A DNA stretch of 9,771 bases from Betaproteobacteria bacterium RIFCSPLOWO2_02_FULL_62_17 (lineage in GTDB: Bacteria > Pseudomonadota > Gammaproteobacteria > Burkholderiales > SG8-39). Position numbers and translations under genes: made by a program. The stretch lies in NCBI GenBank assembly GCA_001770355.1, contig MEQV01000036.1, positions 199 to 9,969 of the forward strand. The letters are read 5' to 3'. This document shows, piece by piece, positions 1-7,060 of the stretch (its first letter is position 1; the number at the start of each line of letters is the position of its first letter). The notes under the pieces are model-generated. The model made no database searches, was not told the DNA's origin, and worked only from the letters and a program-made list of their open reading frames with translations.

Positions 1-1
1 G

Positions 2-706
2 TTCCAGCCAGGCGCGGCACCGGCGGCAGCCCAAGCCCGCTCGGGGGAGTTGCTCGCGGCGCTGCGCCGCGCAGGGGCGGTGGTGATGCTGTTCGGCGTC
101 GTCATCGGCGGCATGTACGGCGGCGTGTTCACTTCCACCGAGGCGGCGGCGGTGGGTGCCTTCGGCGCATTTCTGCTGGCGCTGGTCCGCGGCAAGCTGC
201 ATACGCGTGTGTTCTGGAGCGTCATGGCCGATACCACGGCCTCCACCGCGATGATCTACGGATTGATCTTCGGCGTGCTGATCTTCTCGTTCTTCATCGG
301 CGTGACCGAACTGCCCGCCAAGGCGACCGCCTTTGCCGGCGCGCTCGATGTGCCGCAACTGGTGATCATTGCGATGATCCTCATCGTCTACCTGATGTTC
401 GGCTGCATCATGGATTCCTTCACCGTGATGATCATCACGGTGCCGATCGTCACGCCCATCATCCTGAACATGGGCTACGACCTCATCTGGTGGGGCGTGA
501 TCAACCTGGTGGCGGTCGAGATCGGCCTGGTCACGCCGCCCTTCGGGATGAATCTGTTCGTGCTGAAAAGCCTGGTGCCGGATGTTCCCCTGGCGGCCAT
601 TTACCGCGGCGTGCTGCCCTTCTGCGTCGCTGATTTCGTGAAGCTCGCGCTGCTGGTGCTGTTTCCGATCCTGAGCTTGTGGCTACCCTCGACGATGTTC
701 AGTTGA
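2..706 (+). CDS. dctM: TRAP transporter large permease subunit (DctM family), 5' partial
   Basis: This is the C-terminal 234 residues of the large integral-membrane subunit of a TRAP transporter, which imports organic acids using an ion gradient together with a DctQ small subunit and a DctP receptor. The frame is open from base 2 to the TGA at 704-706, so the true start lies left of the window; the TTG at 50 is internal. Family hallmarks are visible: GGMYGGVFTSTEAAAVGA after a cytoplasmic linker, GCIMDSFTVMIITVPIVTPI in the middle, and GLVTPPFGMNLFVLKS near the end. Between these lie several hydrophobic membrane segments. Full-length DctM proteins are about 425 residues, so slightly more than half is present. 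The gene ends 20 bp from the convergent dctP. A dctQ gene would be expected upstream, outside the window. The family call is secure; the substrate cannot be read from sequence. Confidence 0.93.
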   Translation, partial: FQPGAAPAAAQARSGELLAALRRAGAVVMLFGVVIGGMYGGVFTSTEAAAVGAFGAFLLALVRGKLHTRVFWSVMADTTASTAMIYGLIFGVLIFSFFIGVTELPAKATAFAGALDVPQLVIIAMILIVYLMFGCIMDSFTVMIITVPIVTPIILNMGYDLIWWGVINLVAVEIGLVTPPFGMNLFVLKSLVPDVPLAAIYRGVLPFCVADFVKLALLVLFPILSLWLPSTMFS

Positions 707-726
707 GGCAGCCCCAGGGTTCGGTT

Positions 727-1746
727 TTACTTGCCGGCCTTGACCTGCGCGAGCAGCTTGCTGTAGGCCTCGATGGTTTTCTGCCCGGCCGCATCGCCGC
801 TGGGCCGGGTCTTCTTCCACTCGTCGATCACCGGTATGGCCGCAGTGCGCCAGGCGTCACGCTGCTGCGGCGAAAGCTGAACGATGGTGTGATTGGCCAT
901 CGCCGCCACGGCAGCGCGCGCATTGGCGAACTCGCCGTCGAGAAACTTACCCCAGGCGCGGCTTTGTGCCTCGCCGCCGTTGGCCTCGAGCGCCTTCTTC
1001 GCCGCGGCCGGCAACGCGTTCCACTTGGCGCGCGACATGAAGAACATGAACGTCCACGCGCCGATCGGCGCCTCGACGTGATAAGCGGTCACCTCGGCGA
1101 GCTTGTAGGGCACAAACGCCGCCCAGGAGAGCATTGCGCCGTCGATGGTGCCGCGCTGCAGCGCCTCGTACACGTCGGTCGTCTGTATCGAGATCGGCGC
1201 GCCATTGAGCCGCGCCGTCAACTGGCCCTGGGTGCGGGCCGAGGAGCTGATCTTGAACCCGCGCAGATCATTGATCGACTGGACTGGTTTTCGGAAATGC
1301 ACCTGGTTTTGCGGGAAGATTCCCAGCCAGATCGGAATCACCTCGGTGTACTCCGCGTCCAGCGCGCCGCTCCTGTAGAGCCGCCACAGCGCCACCGCGG
1401 CCTGTTCCGAGTCATCGGCCAGGAACGGCAGGCCGGCGACTTCGCTTAAGGGAAATTTTCCGCCGATGAGCGGGTGCGGCGCCCAGCCGATCTGCACCAC
1501 GTCGTCCAGAACCCGGGCGTGGGCATTGCCGAAATTGGCGAGAGGGCCGATCTCCTTTACTTCCACCTTGAGCGTGCCCGCGCTTTGCGCATTGACGCGA
1601 TTCGCCCACTCGGTGAACCAGGCGACGTTGCGGCTGCCTGCCGGGCTCTGCGAGGTGAAATAGAGCCTCACGTCCTGCGCGATGGCCGCGCTGCTCAATC
1701 CCAGAAATGCCGCAGCGGCAAGCGCTGCTTTCCAGTTAAGTTTCAT
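727..1746 (-). CDS. dctP: TRAP transporter periplasmic substrate-binding protein (DctP family)
   Basis: This 339-residue protein is a periplasmic receptor that delivers a substrate, usually a carboxylate, to a TRAP permease. Residues 1-23 form a signal peptide: a basic start MKLNWK, an Ala/Leu-rich core and a cleavage site after AIA (21-23). The mature part shows the DctP pattern, including LRGFKISSS at 161-169 and TTDVYEALQRGTIDGAML at 189-206, the conserved segment of the hinge and ligand region. The start is set by a perfect AGGAGG five bases upstream of the ATG at 1746. An in-frame extension to 1812 would add 22 arginine-rich residues ahead of the signal peptide and is rejected. The arginine often seen directly after the KI of the FKI segment is serine here (S167), with the nearest arginine at R171, hinting at a different ligand contact. 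The gene converges on dctM and diverges from the URO-D/hyu operon. Its substrate is unknown. Confidence 0.92.
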   Translation of the reverse strand: MKLNWKAALAAAAFLGLSSAAIAQDVRLYFTSQSPAGSRNVAWFTEWANRVNAQSAGTLKVEVKEIGPLANFGNAHARVLDDVVQIGWAPHPLIGGKFPLSEVAGLPFLADDSEQAAVALWRLYRSGALDAEYTEVIPIWLGIFPQNQVHFRKPVQSINDLRGFKISSSARTQGQLTARLNGAPISIQTTDVYEALQRGTIDGAMLSWAAFVPYKLAEVTAYHVEAPIGAWTFMFFMSRAKWNALPAAAKKALEANGGEAQSRAWGKFLDGEFANARAAVAAMANHTIVQLSPQQRDAWRTAAIPVIDEWKKTRPSGDAAGQKTIEAYSKLLAQVKAGK

Positions 1747-1751
1747 GGTCT

Positions 1752-1757
1752 CCTCCT
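1752..1757 (-). promoter_or_regulatory. Ribosome binding site of dctP
   Basis: A perfect AGGAGG on the minus strand lies five bases before the ATG at 1746. It fixes the start immediately before the signal peptide and rules out the upstream in-frame ATG at 1812. Confidence 0.9.
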
Positions 1758-1786
1758 TTGGCGAACGCTCGATTCTCCTGCAGCCT

Positions 1787-1792
1787 CTTATA
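1787..1792 (-). promoter_or_regulatory. Candidate -10 element of the dctP promoter
   Basis: The minus strand reads TATAAG here, five of six matches to the sigma-70 -10 consensus. Its centre is 32 bp from the centre of the FNR-type palindrome at 1815-1828. That is the spacing of a class II FNR/CRP-dependent promoter, with the activator centred at -41.5. This predicts transcription starting near 1780 and a leader of about 34 nt before dctP. The match is seen in the sequence; the promoter function is inferred. Confidence 0.5.
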
Positions 1793-1814
1793 CGCGGCCG
1801 AAACTCGCCCATCG

Positions 1815-1828
1815 TTGATCTAGGTCAA
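1815..1828. promoter_or_regulatory. FNR/Anr-type regulator binding site in the divergent promoter region
   Basis: The 14-bp sequence TTGATCTAGGTCAA is palindromic in six of seven base pairs. It matches the FNR/Anr/Dnr consensus TTGAT-N4-ATCAA at nine of ten defined positions. It sits in the 138-bp region between the divergent dctP and URO-D-like genes, the only divergent promoter region in the window. Candidate -10 elements lie 32 bp to each side, as expected if one dimer activates both promoters from -41.5. FNR-type regulators respond to low oxygen or, for Dnr types, nitric oxide. The site overlaps the alternative URO-D start at 1828, which further favours the downstream start. The identity of the regulator is inferred; another CRP-superfamily protein is possible. 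Confidence 0.6.
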
Positions 1829-1850
1829 TGATGAAAGCCCCGGCATTCTA

Positions 1851-1856
1851 CCTAAT
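1851..1856 (+). promoter_or_regulatory. Candidate -10 element of the URO-D/hyu operon promoter
   Basis: CCTAAT matches the -10 consensus at four of six positions but lacks the important second-position A, so it is weaker than its counterpart on the other strand. Its centre is also 32 bp from the palindrome centre at 1821.5. It would place transcription start near 1863 and give a leader of about 22 nt before the start codon at 1885. Confidence 0.35.
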
Positions 1857-1875
1857 GCGAAACAAGCGAGGCATT

Positions 1876-1879
1876 GGAG
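1876..1879 (+). promoter_or_regulatory. Ribosome binding site deciding the URO-D-like start
   Basis: GGAG lies five bases before the ATG at 1885. The upstream in-frame ATG codons at 1828 and 1831 have no comparable site and overlap the regulator palindrome, so 1885 is chosen. Confidence 0.65.
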
Positions 1880-1884
1880 CAGGG

Positions 1885-3132
1885 ATGGACCAAAGCAACA
1901 ATTCTCCCGCGGCGCTGTACGCGGAACGCAAGCAGCGGCTGCTGGACCAGGTGGCGCTCAAGGAGACCGATCGGGTGCCATTCGTTTTTGGCACCCGCTT
2001 CTGGACCGCCAAGTTCGCCGGCATCACCTTCGAAGAACAAATGTACGACGCCGACAAGGCGGCTGCCGCTTTTGAGAAAGCGGTGCTGTGGCTCGAGCCC
2101 GACGGTTACGCGCCGACGCTCAATACCTACGGGCCGACCCTGGAGGCGCTGGACTATCGCCTGTTCAAGTGGCCCGGTCACGGCACCGGCAAGAATGCCA
2201 CGTTCCAATACCTGGACCGGGAGTACATGCCCGCCACCGAGTACGACGAGTATCTCCTGGATCCCACCGGGTATTACTTTCGCAAGTACCTGCCGCGCGC
2301 CGGCGGCGCCTTCGAGGGCCTGGCAAACCTGCCCGATTTCCCGTCGCTGTCGGAATGGCGATTTGTCGCCAACATGCGCGCGTTTGCGAATCCGGCTTTG
2401 CGTGCAAGCCTGATGCGGCTGCTGGAGGCGGGCGAGCGCGCCGAACACCTGGTGCAGAAGACCATCACACTCGCGAAGAAAATGGCCGTCCTGGGCTTCC
2501 CCTCGGTGGGCGGCGGCTTCTGCAAGGCGCCCTACGATCACGTTACCGATTTCCTGCGCGGCTCCAAGGGCGGCATGCTCGACATGTTCCGCAACCGCGA
2601 CAAGCTGCTCGAGACCATCGACAAGGCGGGCGAGCTGCTCATGCATGGCGTGGTCGAGGAAACCCGTGCCGGCGGCACGCCTTACGTCTTTATCCCCTTG
2701 CACTGGGGGCTGGACGGCTTCATGTCGCCGGACAACTTCAAGACTTTCTACTGGCCGGGGTTGCGAAAGATGATCCTGCATCTGATCGCGTGCGACCTGA
2801 TTCCGGTGGTGTTCTGGGAAGGCAATTGCAGCTCGCGCCTCGCGCACATCGGCGACATTCCGCGCGGCAAGGCGGTGTACTGGTTCGAACAGACCGACCT
2901 CGTTCGCGCGAAAGCAGTCCTGGGCGGCACGGTGTGCCTGCGCGGCAACGTGCCCACTTCATTGCTGGTGACCGGCACCCCTGACGACGTGGACCAGTAC
3001 TGCAAGCGGCTGATCGAGGAAGTCGGCCGGGGCGGCGGCTTCGTCCTGGACGGAGCGGCAAGCATTCCGGACGAAGCAAGGCCCGAAAACGTGCTGGCGA
3101 TGGCGAAATCGGTTCACAAATACGCCCATTGA
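1885..3132 (+). CDS. Uroporphyrinogen decarboxylase (URO-D) superfamily protein, non-haem type
   Basis: This 415-residue protein belongs to the TIM-barrel superfamily that holds the haem enzyme URO-D and corrinoid/CoM methyltransferases such as MtaA, MtbA and CmuA. The call rests on the C-terminal half: LHWGLDGFMSP (272-281), a barrel strand at IPVVFWEGNC (306-315), IPRGKAVYWFEQTD (325-338), a CLRGNVPTSLLVTGTPDDV block (351-369) and GRGGGFVLDGAASIPDEARP (381-400). The N-terminal Arg-rich signature of true haem URO-D is absent. By eye, the His-x-Cys and late Cys zinc ligands of the MtaA/MtbA type are also missing: FWEGN and GAASIP stand where LHxCGN and GCxxP would be expected. It is therefore probably neither a haem enzyme nor a standard cobalamin methyltransferase. 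It opens the operon 35 bp before hyuA. Proteins of this kind are often annotated simply as uroporphyrinogen decarboxylase family. Family call firm, function unknown. An upstream start at 1828 would add 19 residues but lacks a ribosome binding site. Confidence 0.85.
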   Translation: MDQSNNSPAALYAERKQRLLDQVALKETDRVPFVFGTRFWTAKFAGITFEEQMYDADKAAAAFEKAVLWLEPDGYAPTLNTYGPTLEALDYRLFKWPGHGTGKNATFQYLDREYMPATEYDEYLLDPTGYYFRKYLPRAGGAFEGLANLPDFPSLSEWRFVANMRAFANPALRASLMRLLEAGERAEHLVQKTITLAKKMAVLGFPSVGGGFCKAPYDHVTDFLRGSKGGMLDMFRNRDKLLETIDKAGELLMHGVVEETRAGGTPYVFIPLHWGLDGFMSPDNFKTFYWPGLRKMILHLIACDLIPVVFWEGNCSSRLAHIGDIPRGKAVYWFEQTDLVRAKAVLGGTVCLRGNVPTSLLVTGTPDDVDQYCKRLIEEVGRGGGFVLDGAASIPDEARPENVLAMAKSVHKYAH

Positions 3133-3167
3133 CGGGGTGATGCGGCAGTAATCGTGGAGAGGCGAGG

Positions 3168-5270
3168 ATGAAAAGGAAGCTAGCGAAAAAGCGCGTGGCG
3201 ATCGATGTAGGCGGAACCTTCACGGACTGTCTGGTGCTGGACGAGCTTGGAGAACTCACCAAGTTCAAGGCCTCCACCACGCCCAGGGATCCTTCGGACG
3301 GGTTCATGCACGCCTTGGAGAAGGCAGCCCGCCATTACCAGAGCGACGTGCGGGGTTTGCTCGCCACCGTGGATATTCTGATTCACGGCACGACCCTGGC
3401 GACCAACACCCTGATCACCGGCCAGGGCGCCAGGACCGGCATGATCACCACCAAGAACTTCCGCGACGTCCTGGAGCTTCGGCGCGGCATCAAGCCGGTC
3501 GACATTTCGCTCTATAACGTGTTCATTCCGCCGAACCGGCCGCTGGTGCCGCGCTCGAGAAGGCTCGGCATCGAAGAGCGCGTGGTGTACACGGGAGAGA
3601 TCGTCACCCCGCTGAACGAGCGCGAGGTGGTCGAGGCGGTCACCAAGTTGAAGCAGGACGGCGTCGAGGCGCTGGCGGTCTGTTTCCTGCATTCGTACAA
3701 GAACCCGAAAAACGAGCTGCGCGCCGCGGCGATCGCGAGGCAAGTGGCCCCCGACATGTACGTCACCACCTCGCACGAGACGCTCCCCATGTGGCGCGAG
3801 TTCGAGCGCTTCAATACCACCGTCGTCGGGGCCTACGTCGGTCCGGTGGTGTCGCATTACCTGACCAAGCTCAAGACCCGGCTCGAGGATGCGGGCTTCA
3901 AGGGCGCAATGCTGATGATGCTCGCCAACGGACTGGTTCAGCCGGTGGAAAAGTGCATCCACCGCGCGGTCCACCTGTTGGATTCGGGTCCGGCCGCGGC
4001 GCCATCGGCGGCGGTCTATCTCGGCAAACTCCTCAACCGTGAGAACCTGCTCGCGGTGGACATGGGCGGGACCAGTTTCGACGTAAGCCTCATCAAAGGC
4101 TGGGAAATTCCCACCACCACCGAGAACTGGGATGGCGACCAGCGCATCGCCATCAAGATGGTCGATCTCGAAACGCTTGGCGCGGGGGGCGGTAGCATCG
4201 CCGCAATCGATTCCCTGGGGCTGCTGAAAGTGGGGCCGCAAAGCGCCGGGGCCGATCCCGGTCCCGCCTGTTACGGCCGCGGAACCCAGCCGACCGTCAC
4301 CGACGCCGATGTGCTGCTCGGCTACATCCCGCATGACTATTTCCTGGGCGGTGAGATACCCCTGGATCTCGAATTAGCGAAAAAGGCCATGAATGTGGTT
4401 GCCGGGCCGATGAAGATCAGTCCGATTCAGGCCGCCGAGGCGATCTTCAAGAGCGTGAATGCCGGCATGGCCGACAAGATTTCCGAGGTGTCGACCAAGC
4501 GCGGGCACGATGTGCGCGAGTGCGTGCTGGTGGCCGGTGGCGGGGGAGGGCCGACCCATGGCGGCTTCATTGCGGACTTGCTCGGCATGCCGACCGTGGT
4601 GATTCCCTCGTTCGCGGCGCTGTTCAGCGCCTTCGGCATGTTCGCGATGGATCCGGGCGAGGACTTCGTGCGCGCCTTCTTCGCGCGCAGCACCGGCGTC
4701 GACCTGGATGAAATGAACCGGCTGTTCCAGGACATGGAAAGGGAAGCGAAGCAATCTTTCCGCGATGTCGGGATCGCGGAGAAGGCGCTTACGCTCAAGC
4801 GCACCGCCGACATACGCTACGTCGGGCAGTTTCACGAGGTGGAGACCGAAGTGCCCGGCGGCAAGCTGAAACGCGCCCAATTGGACGCCACCGTGGCGCG
4901 GTTCAGCGCCAGGCACGAAGAGTTGTTCACTTTTGCCATGCCGTGGCAACCGGTCGAAATCCTGTCGCTGCGCTTGAAAGCCACCGCGCCCAGGGCTCCA
5001 TTCCACCTGCGCGAAATCGTAAAGGGAGTATCCAATCCCAAGGCCGCGCTCAAACGCCGGCGCAAGTGCCGCTTCGACGGCAAGGATATCGATACGCCGG
5101 TATATGACGGGGACAGAATACAAGGAGGCAACGTACTCATGGGCCCCGCGATTGTCGAGGAGGCCACCATGACCGTCGTGATTCCGAAAGGGTTCCGCTG
5201 CCAGGTTGATGCCTACAAGAACTATGTGCTGACGCGCCAGAAAAAGGCCGCGGCGACAAGAGGGAGATGA
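3168..5270 (+). CDS. hyuA: Hydantoinase/oxoprolinase family protein, subunit A (HyuA-like; candidate carboxylase ATP-binding subunit)
   Basis: This 700-residue protein is of usual length for the HyuA family, which includes N-methylhydantoinase A, the N-terminal half of 5-oxoprolinase, and acetone and acetophenone carboxylase subunits. These enzymes use ATP to activate an amide or ketone oxygen. The N-terminal domain opens with DVGGTFTD (13-20), the first phosphate loop of the ASKHA nucleotide-binding fold, followed by HGTTLATNTLITGQGARTG (73-91). The second domain has DSGPAAAPSAA (272-282), DMGGTSFDVSLI (298-309), LGAGGGSIAAID (337-348) and the hallmark GADPGPACYG (361-370). It ends with AGGGGGPTHGG (456-466) and SAFGMFAMD (487-495). 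The C-terminal region carries the typical IRYVGQFHEVE segment. The start has GGAGA seven bases upstream. The stop overlaps the first possible hyuB start, implying translational coupling. Whether it hydrolyses a lactam or hydantoin or carboxylates a ketone cannot be decided from sequence. Confidence 0.92.
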   Translation: MKRKLAKKRVAIDVGGTFTDCLVLDELGELTKFKASTTPRDPSDGFMHALEKAARHYQSDVRGLLATVDILIHGTTLATNTLITGQGARTGMITTKNFRDVLELRRGIKPVDISLYNVFIPPNRPLVPRSRRLGIEERVVYTGEIVTPLNEREVVEAVTKLKQDGVEALAVCFLHSYKNPKNELRAAAIARQVAPDMYVTTSHETLPMWREFERFNTTVVGAYVGPVVSHYLTKLKTRLEDAGFKGAMLMMLANGLVQPVEKCIHRAVHLLDSGPAAAPSAAVYLGKLLNRENLLAVDMGGTSFDVSLIKGWEIPTTTENWDGDQRIAIKMVDLETLGAGGGSIAAIDSLGLLKVGPQSAGADPGPACYGRGTQPTVTDADVLLGYIPHDYFLGGEIPLDLELAKKAMNVVAGPMKISPIQAAEAIFKSVNAGMADKISEVSTKRGHDVRECVLVAGGGGGPTHGGFIADLLGMPTVVIPSFAALFSAFGMFAMDPGEDFVRAFFARSTGVDLDEMNRLFQDMEREAKQSFRDVGIAEKALTLKRTADIRYVGQFHEVETEVPGGKLKRAQLDATVARFSARHEELFTFAMPWQPVEILSLRLKATAPRAPFHLREIVKGVSNPKAALKRRRKCRFDGKDIDTPVYDGDRIQGGNVLMGPAIVEEATMTVVIPKGFRCQVDAYKNYVLTRQKKAAATRGR
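5261..5266 (+). promoter_or_regulatory. Ribosome binding site deciding the hyuB start
   Basis: AGGGAG lies inside the 3' end of hyuA. It abuts the ATG at 5267 but is six bases from the in-frame ATG at 5273, so the second ATG is the better start. Either way hyuA and hyuB are translationally coupled. Confidence 0.6.
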
Positions 5271-5272
5271 TC

Positions 5273-7042
5273 ATGAACAGGACCAAGAAGGTGACCAGGG
5301 CGAAGACCGATCCGACCACCGTCGCCACGGTGTGGCATTCGATGCAGACCATCTGCCGCGAGATGCGCCATGTCATGGACCGCACCGCGCAGAACTACTT
5401 GATCAGCCAGTTGCACGACGTGTCGGTTGGCATCTGGGGTGCGAAAGGCGAGACCATCGCCGTGCCCGAGGGCTTGCCGACGCAGTTCCTCGGCAGCGGC
5501 TTTGCGGTCAAGTCGCTGGTGGAGAAGTTCGGCGGCGACATCCATCCGGGCGATGTGTTCCTCACCAACGATCCCTACCACGGCGGGCATTGCTGCCACC
5601 TGCCGGACTGGGCCTTCTTCCGGCCGATCTTCTACAAGAAGGAGCTGCTGTTCTTCACCATGGTGAGGGCGCACCAGCAGGACACCGGCGGCTCCTTTCC
5701 CGGCGGATATTTTCCCAATGGCTTCGATATTCACGCCGAAGGCGTGATCATTCCACCGACCAAGGTGATCTCGAAGGGGCGCGAACGCACCGACGTGCTG
5801 GAGCTGATCTGGAACAACGTGCGCTTTCCGAAGGGCACGCGCATCGACAATTACGCCATGCTGGCCGCCACCAAGCGCTGCGAGCAGCGGGTGGTGGCGA
5901 TGCTGGACAACTACGGCAGAAACGTGGTGCTCGATTGCGTCGAGCAGATGATCAACCGGACCGAGCGCGCCATCCGCGAGGAAATCCGAAAAATCCCGGA
6001 CGGCACCTACACCGGGGAAGCGGCGACCGACGATGACGGCACTGTGCTCGATGAGCCGGTGTGGGTGCGGGCCGAGATCACCATCAAGGGCGACGAGATG
6101 ACCATCGATCTCTCGAAGAGCGATGCGCAGAGAAAGGGCTTCATCAACAGCATCTATGCCGCGACCTACGGCGATGCATTTGCGGCGGTGATCCTGATCT
6201 TCGACCCGGCGCTGGCCGAATACCACAATGAAGGCACCATGCGCCCCATTCACATCATTGCTCCGCCGGGAACCGTGGTGAATGCCCAGTATCCGGCCAC
6301 GGTCGGAGCCTCGCCGGTCAATGTGGGCATCCAGGTCATGGAAGCGGTGTTGGAGGCGCTGTCCAAGGCGCGGCCGGAGCGCGCAGTGGCGGCCTGGGGC
6401 AAGCATCGCGGCGACTACGTATTCGGTTTCAACGTCCGCACCAACGAAAAATATGTGCGCACTTCGTTCGATTACGACGGTTCGAGCGGGGCGGTCGCGG
6501 GCTTCGACGGCTACCAGGGCGTAAGCTGCCTCACCGCGCTGGGAGCGGTGCGGCGCGGCGACGCCGAGGAAATGGAGATCCGCCTGCCGTGGCGCATGGT
6601 CAGGTACGAAATGCTTCCGGACTTCACCGGAGCGGGGCGCTGGCGCGGCGGCCCGGGTATTCACTGGTCCGCCATCAACGAAGGCAGCGATTCCGGCGTT
6701 GCCACCGGCAGCTCCGACGGCGACGAGGTGCAGGGCTTCGGGGCCCTGGGAGGCGAGCCTTCCCCCAAGTCGCGCATGCATCTGCTGCGGGGCGCGGAAA
6801 GAATCCGGGTGAAACCGCACCGCATGGCGACCATCATGCACGGCGACATCGTCGAGAAACTGTCGAGCGGCGGCGGTGGCGTCGGCAATCCTGCCGAGCG
6901 CGATCCGCAAGCTGTGCACGAGGACGTCGAGAACGAACTGGTGTCCCTGCAGGCGGCGCGCGAGGTGTACAAAGTCGTCATCGATCCGGCCACCTTGCAG
7001 GTCGATGAAAAAGCAACCCGGGCGCTGCGCGGCGGCCGGTGA
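5273..7042 (+). CDS. hyuB: Hydantoinase B/oxoprolinase family protein, subunit B (HyuB-like; candidate carboxylase subunit)
   Basis: This 589-residue partner of HyuA matches the usual length of stand-alone HyuB proteins and is much shorter than acetone carboxylase AcxB (roughly 770). Family features in order are the GLPTQFLGSG region (67-76), DVFLTNDPYHGGHCCHLPD (94-112, the block that reads NDPYxGGTHLPD in most relatives), RAHQQDTGG (132-140), and DIHAEGVIIPPTKV (152-165). The C-terminal block begins GGGGVGNPAERDP at 533 and continues to the usual QAAREVYKVVID. The Thr of THLPD is replaced by a Cys-Cys pair (107-108), which puts two cysteines next to the conserved His of a likely metal site. 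The start at 5273 is preferred on ribosome binding site spacing; 5267 is the alternative and adds two residues. No gene for an acetone carboxylase gamma-type small subunit is visible nearby. HyuB is expected to form an alpha-beta complex with HyuA in the cytoplasm. Confidence 0.91.
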   Translation: MNRTKKVTRAKTDPTTVATVWHSMQTICREMRHVMDRTAQNYLISQLHDVSVGIWGAKGETIAVPEGLPTQFLGSGFAVKSLVEKFGGDIHPGDVFLTNDPYHGGHCCHLPDWAFFRPIFYKKELLFFTMVRAHQQDTGGSFPGGYFPNGFDIHAEGVIIPPTKVISKGRERTDVLELIWNNVRFPKGTRIDNYAMLAATKRCEQRVVAMLDNYGRNVVLDCVEQMINRTERAIREEIRKIPDGTYTGEAATDDDGTVLDEPVWVRAEITIKGDEMTIDLSKSDAQRKGFINSIYAATYGDAFAAVILIFDPALAEYHNEGTMRPIHIIAPPGTVVNAQYPATVGASPVNVGIQVMEAVLEALSKARPERAVAAWGKHRGDYVFGFNVRTNEKYVRTSFDYDGSSGAVAGFDGYQGVSCLTALGAVRRGDAEEMEIRLPWRMVRYEMLPDFTGAGRWRGGPGIHWSAINEGSDSGVATGSSDGDEVQGFGALGGEPSPKSRMHLLRGAERIRVKPHRMATIMHGDIVEKLSSGGGGVGNPAERDPQAVHEDVENELVSLQAAREVYKVVIDPATLQVDEKATRALRGGR

Positions 7043-7060
7043 AAGTGGGAAAGCGGCGCC

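Noticed and set aside
707..726. The gap between dctM and dctP as a bidirectional terminator.
   Set aside because: At 20 bp it shows no stable hairpin or T-tract on either strand. Termination, if any, must use sequence inside the convergent coding ends or Rho.
1852..2847. A 331-codon minus-strand open frame opposite the URO-D-like gene.
   Set aside because: The plus-strand frame carries conserved URO-D-superfamily motifs, while the antisense product resembles no known family.
3180..4334. A 384-codon minus-strand open frame opposite hyuA.
   Set aside because: It mirrors a well-supported HyuA coding frame, has a composition-biased product and no family motif.
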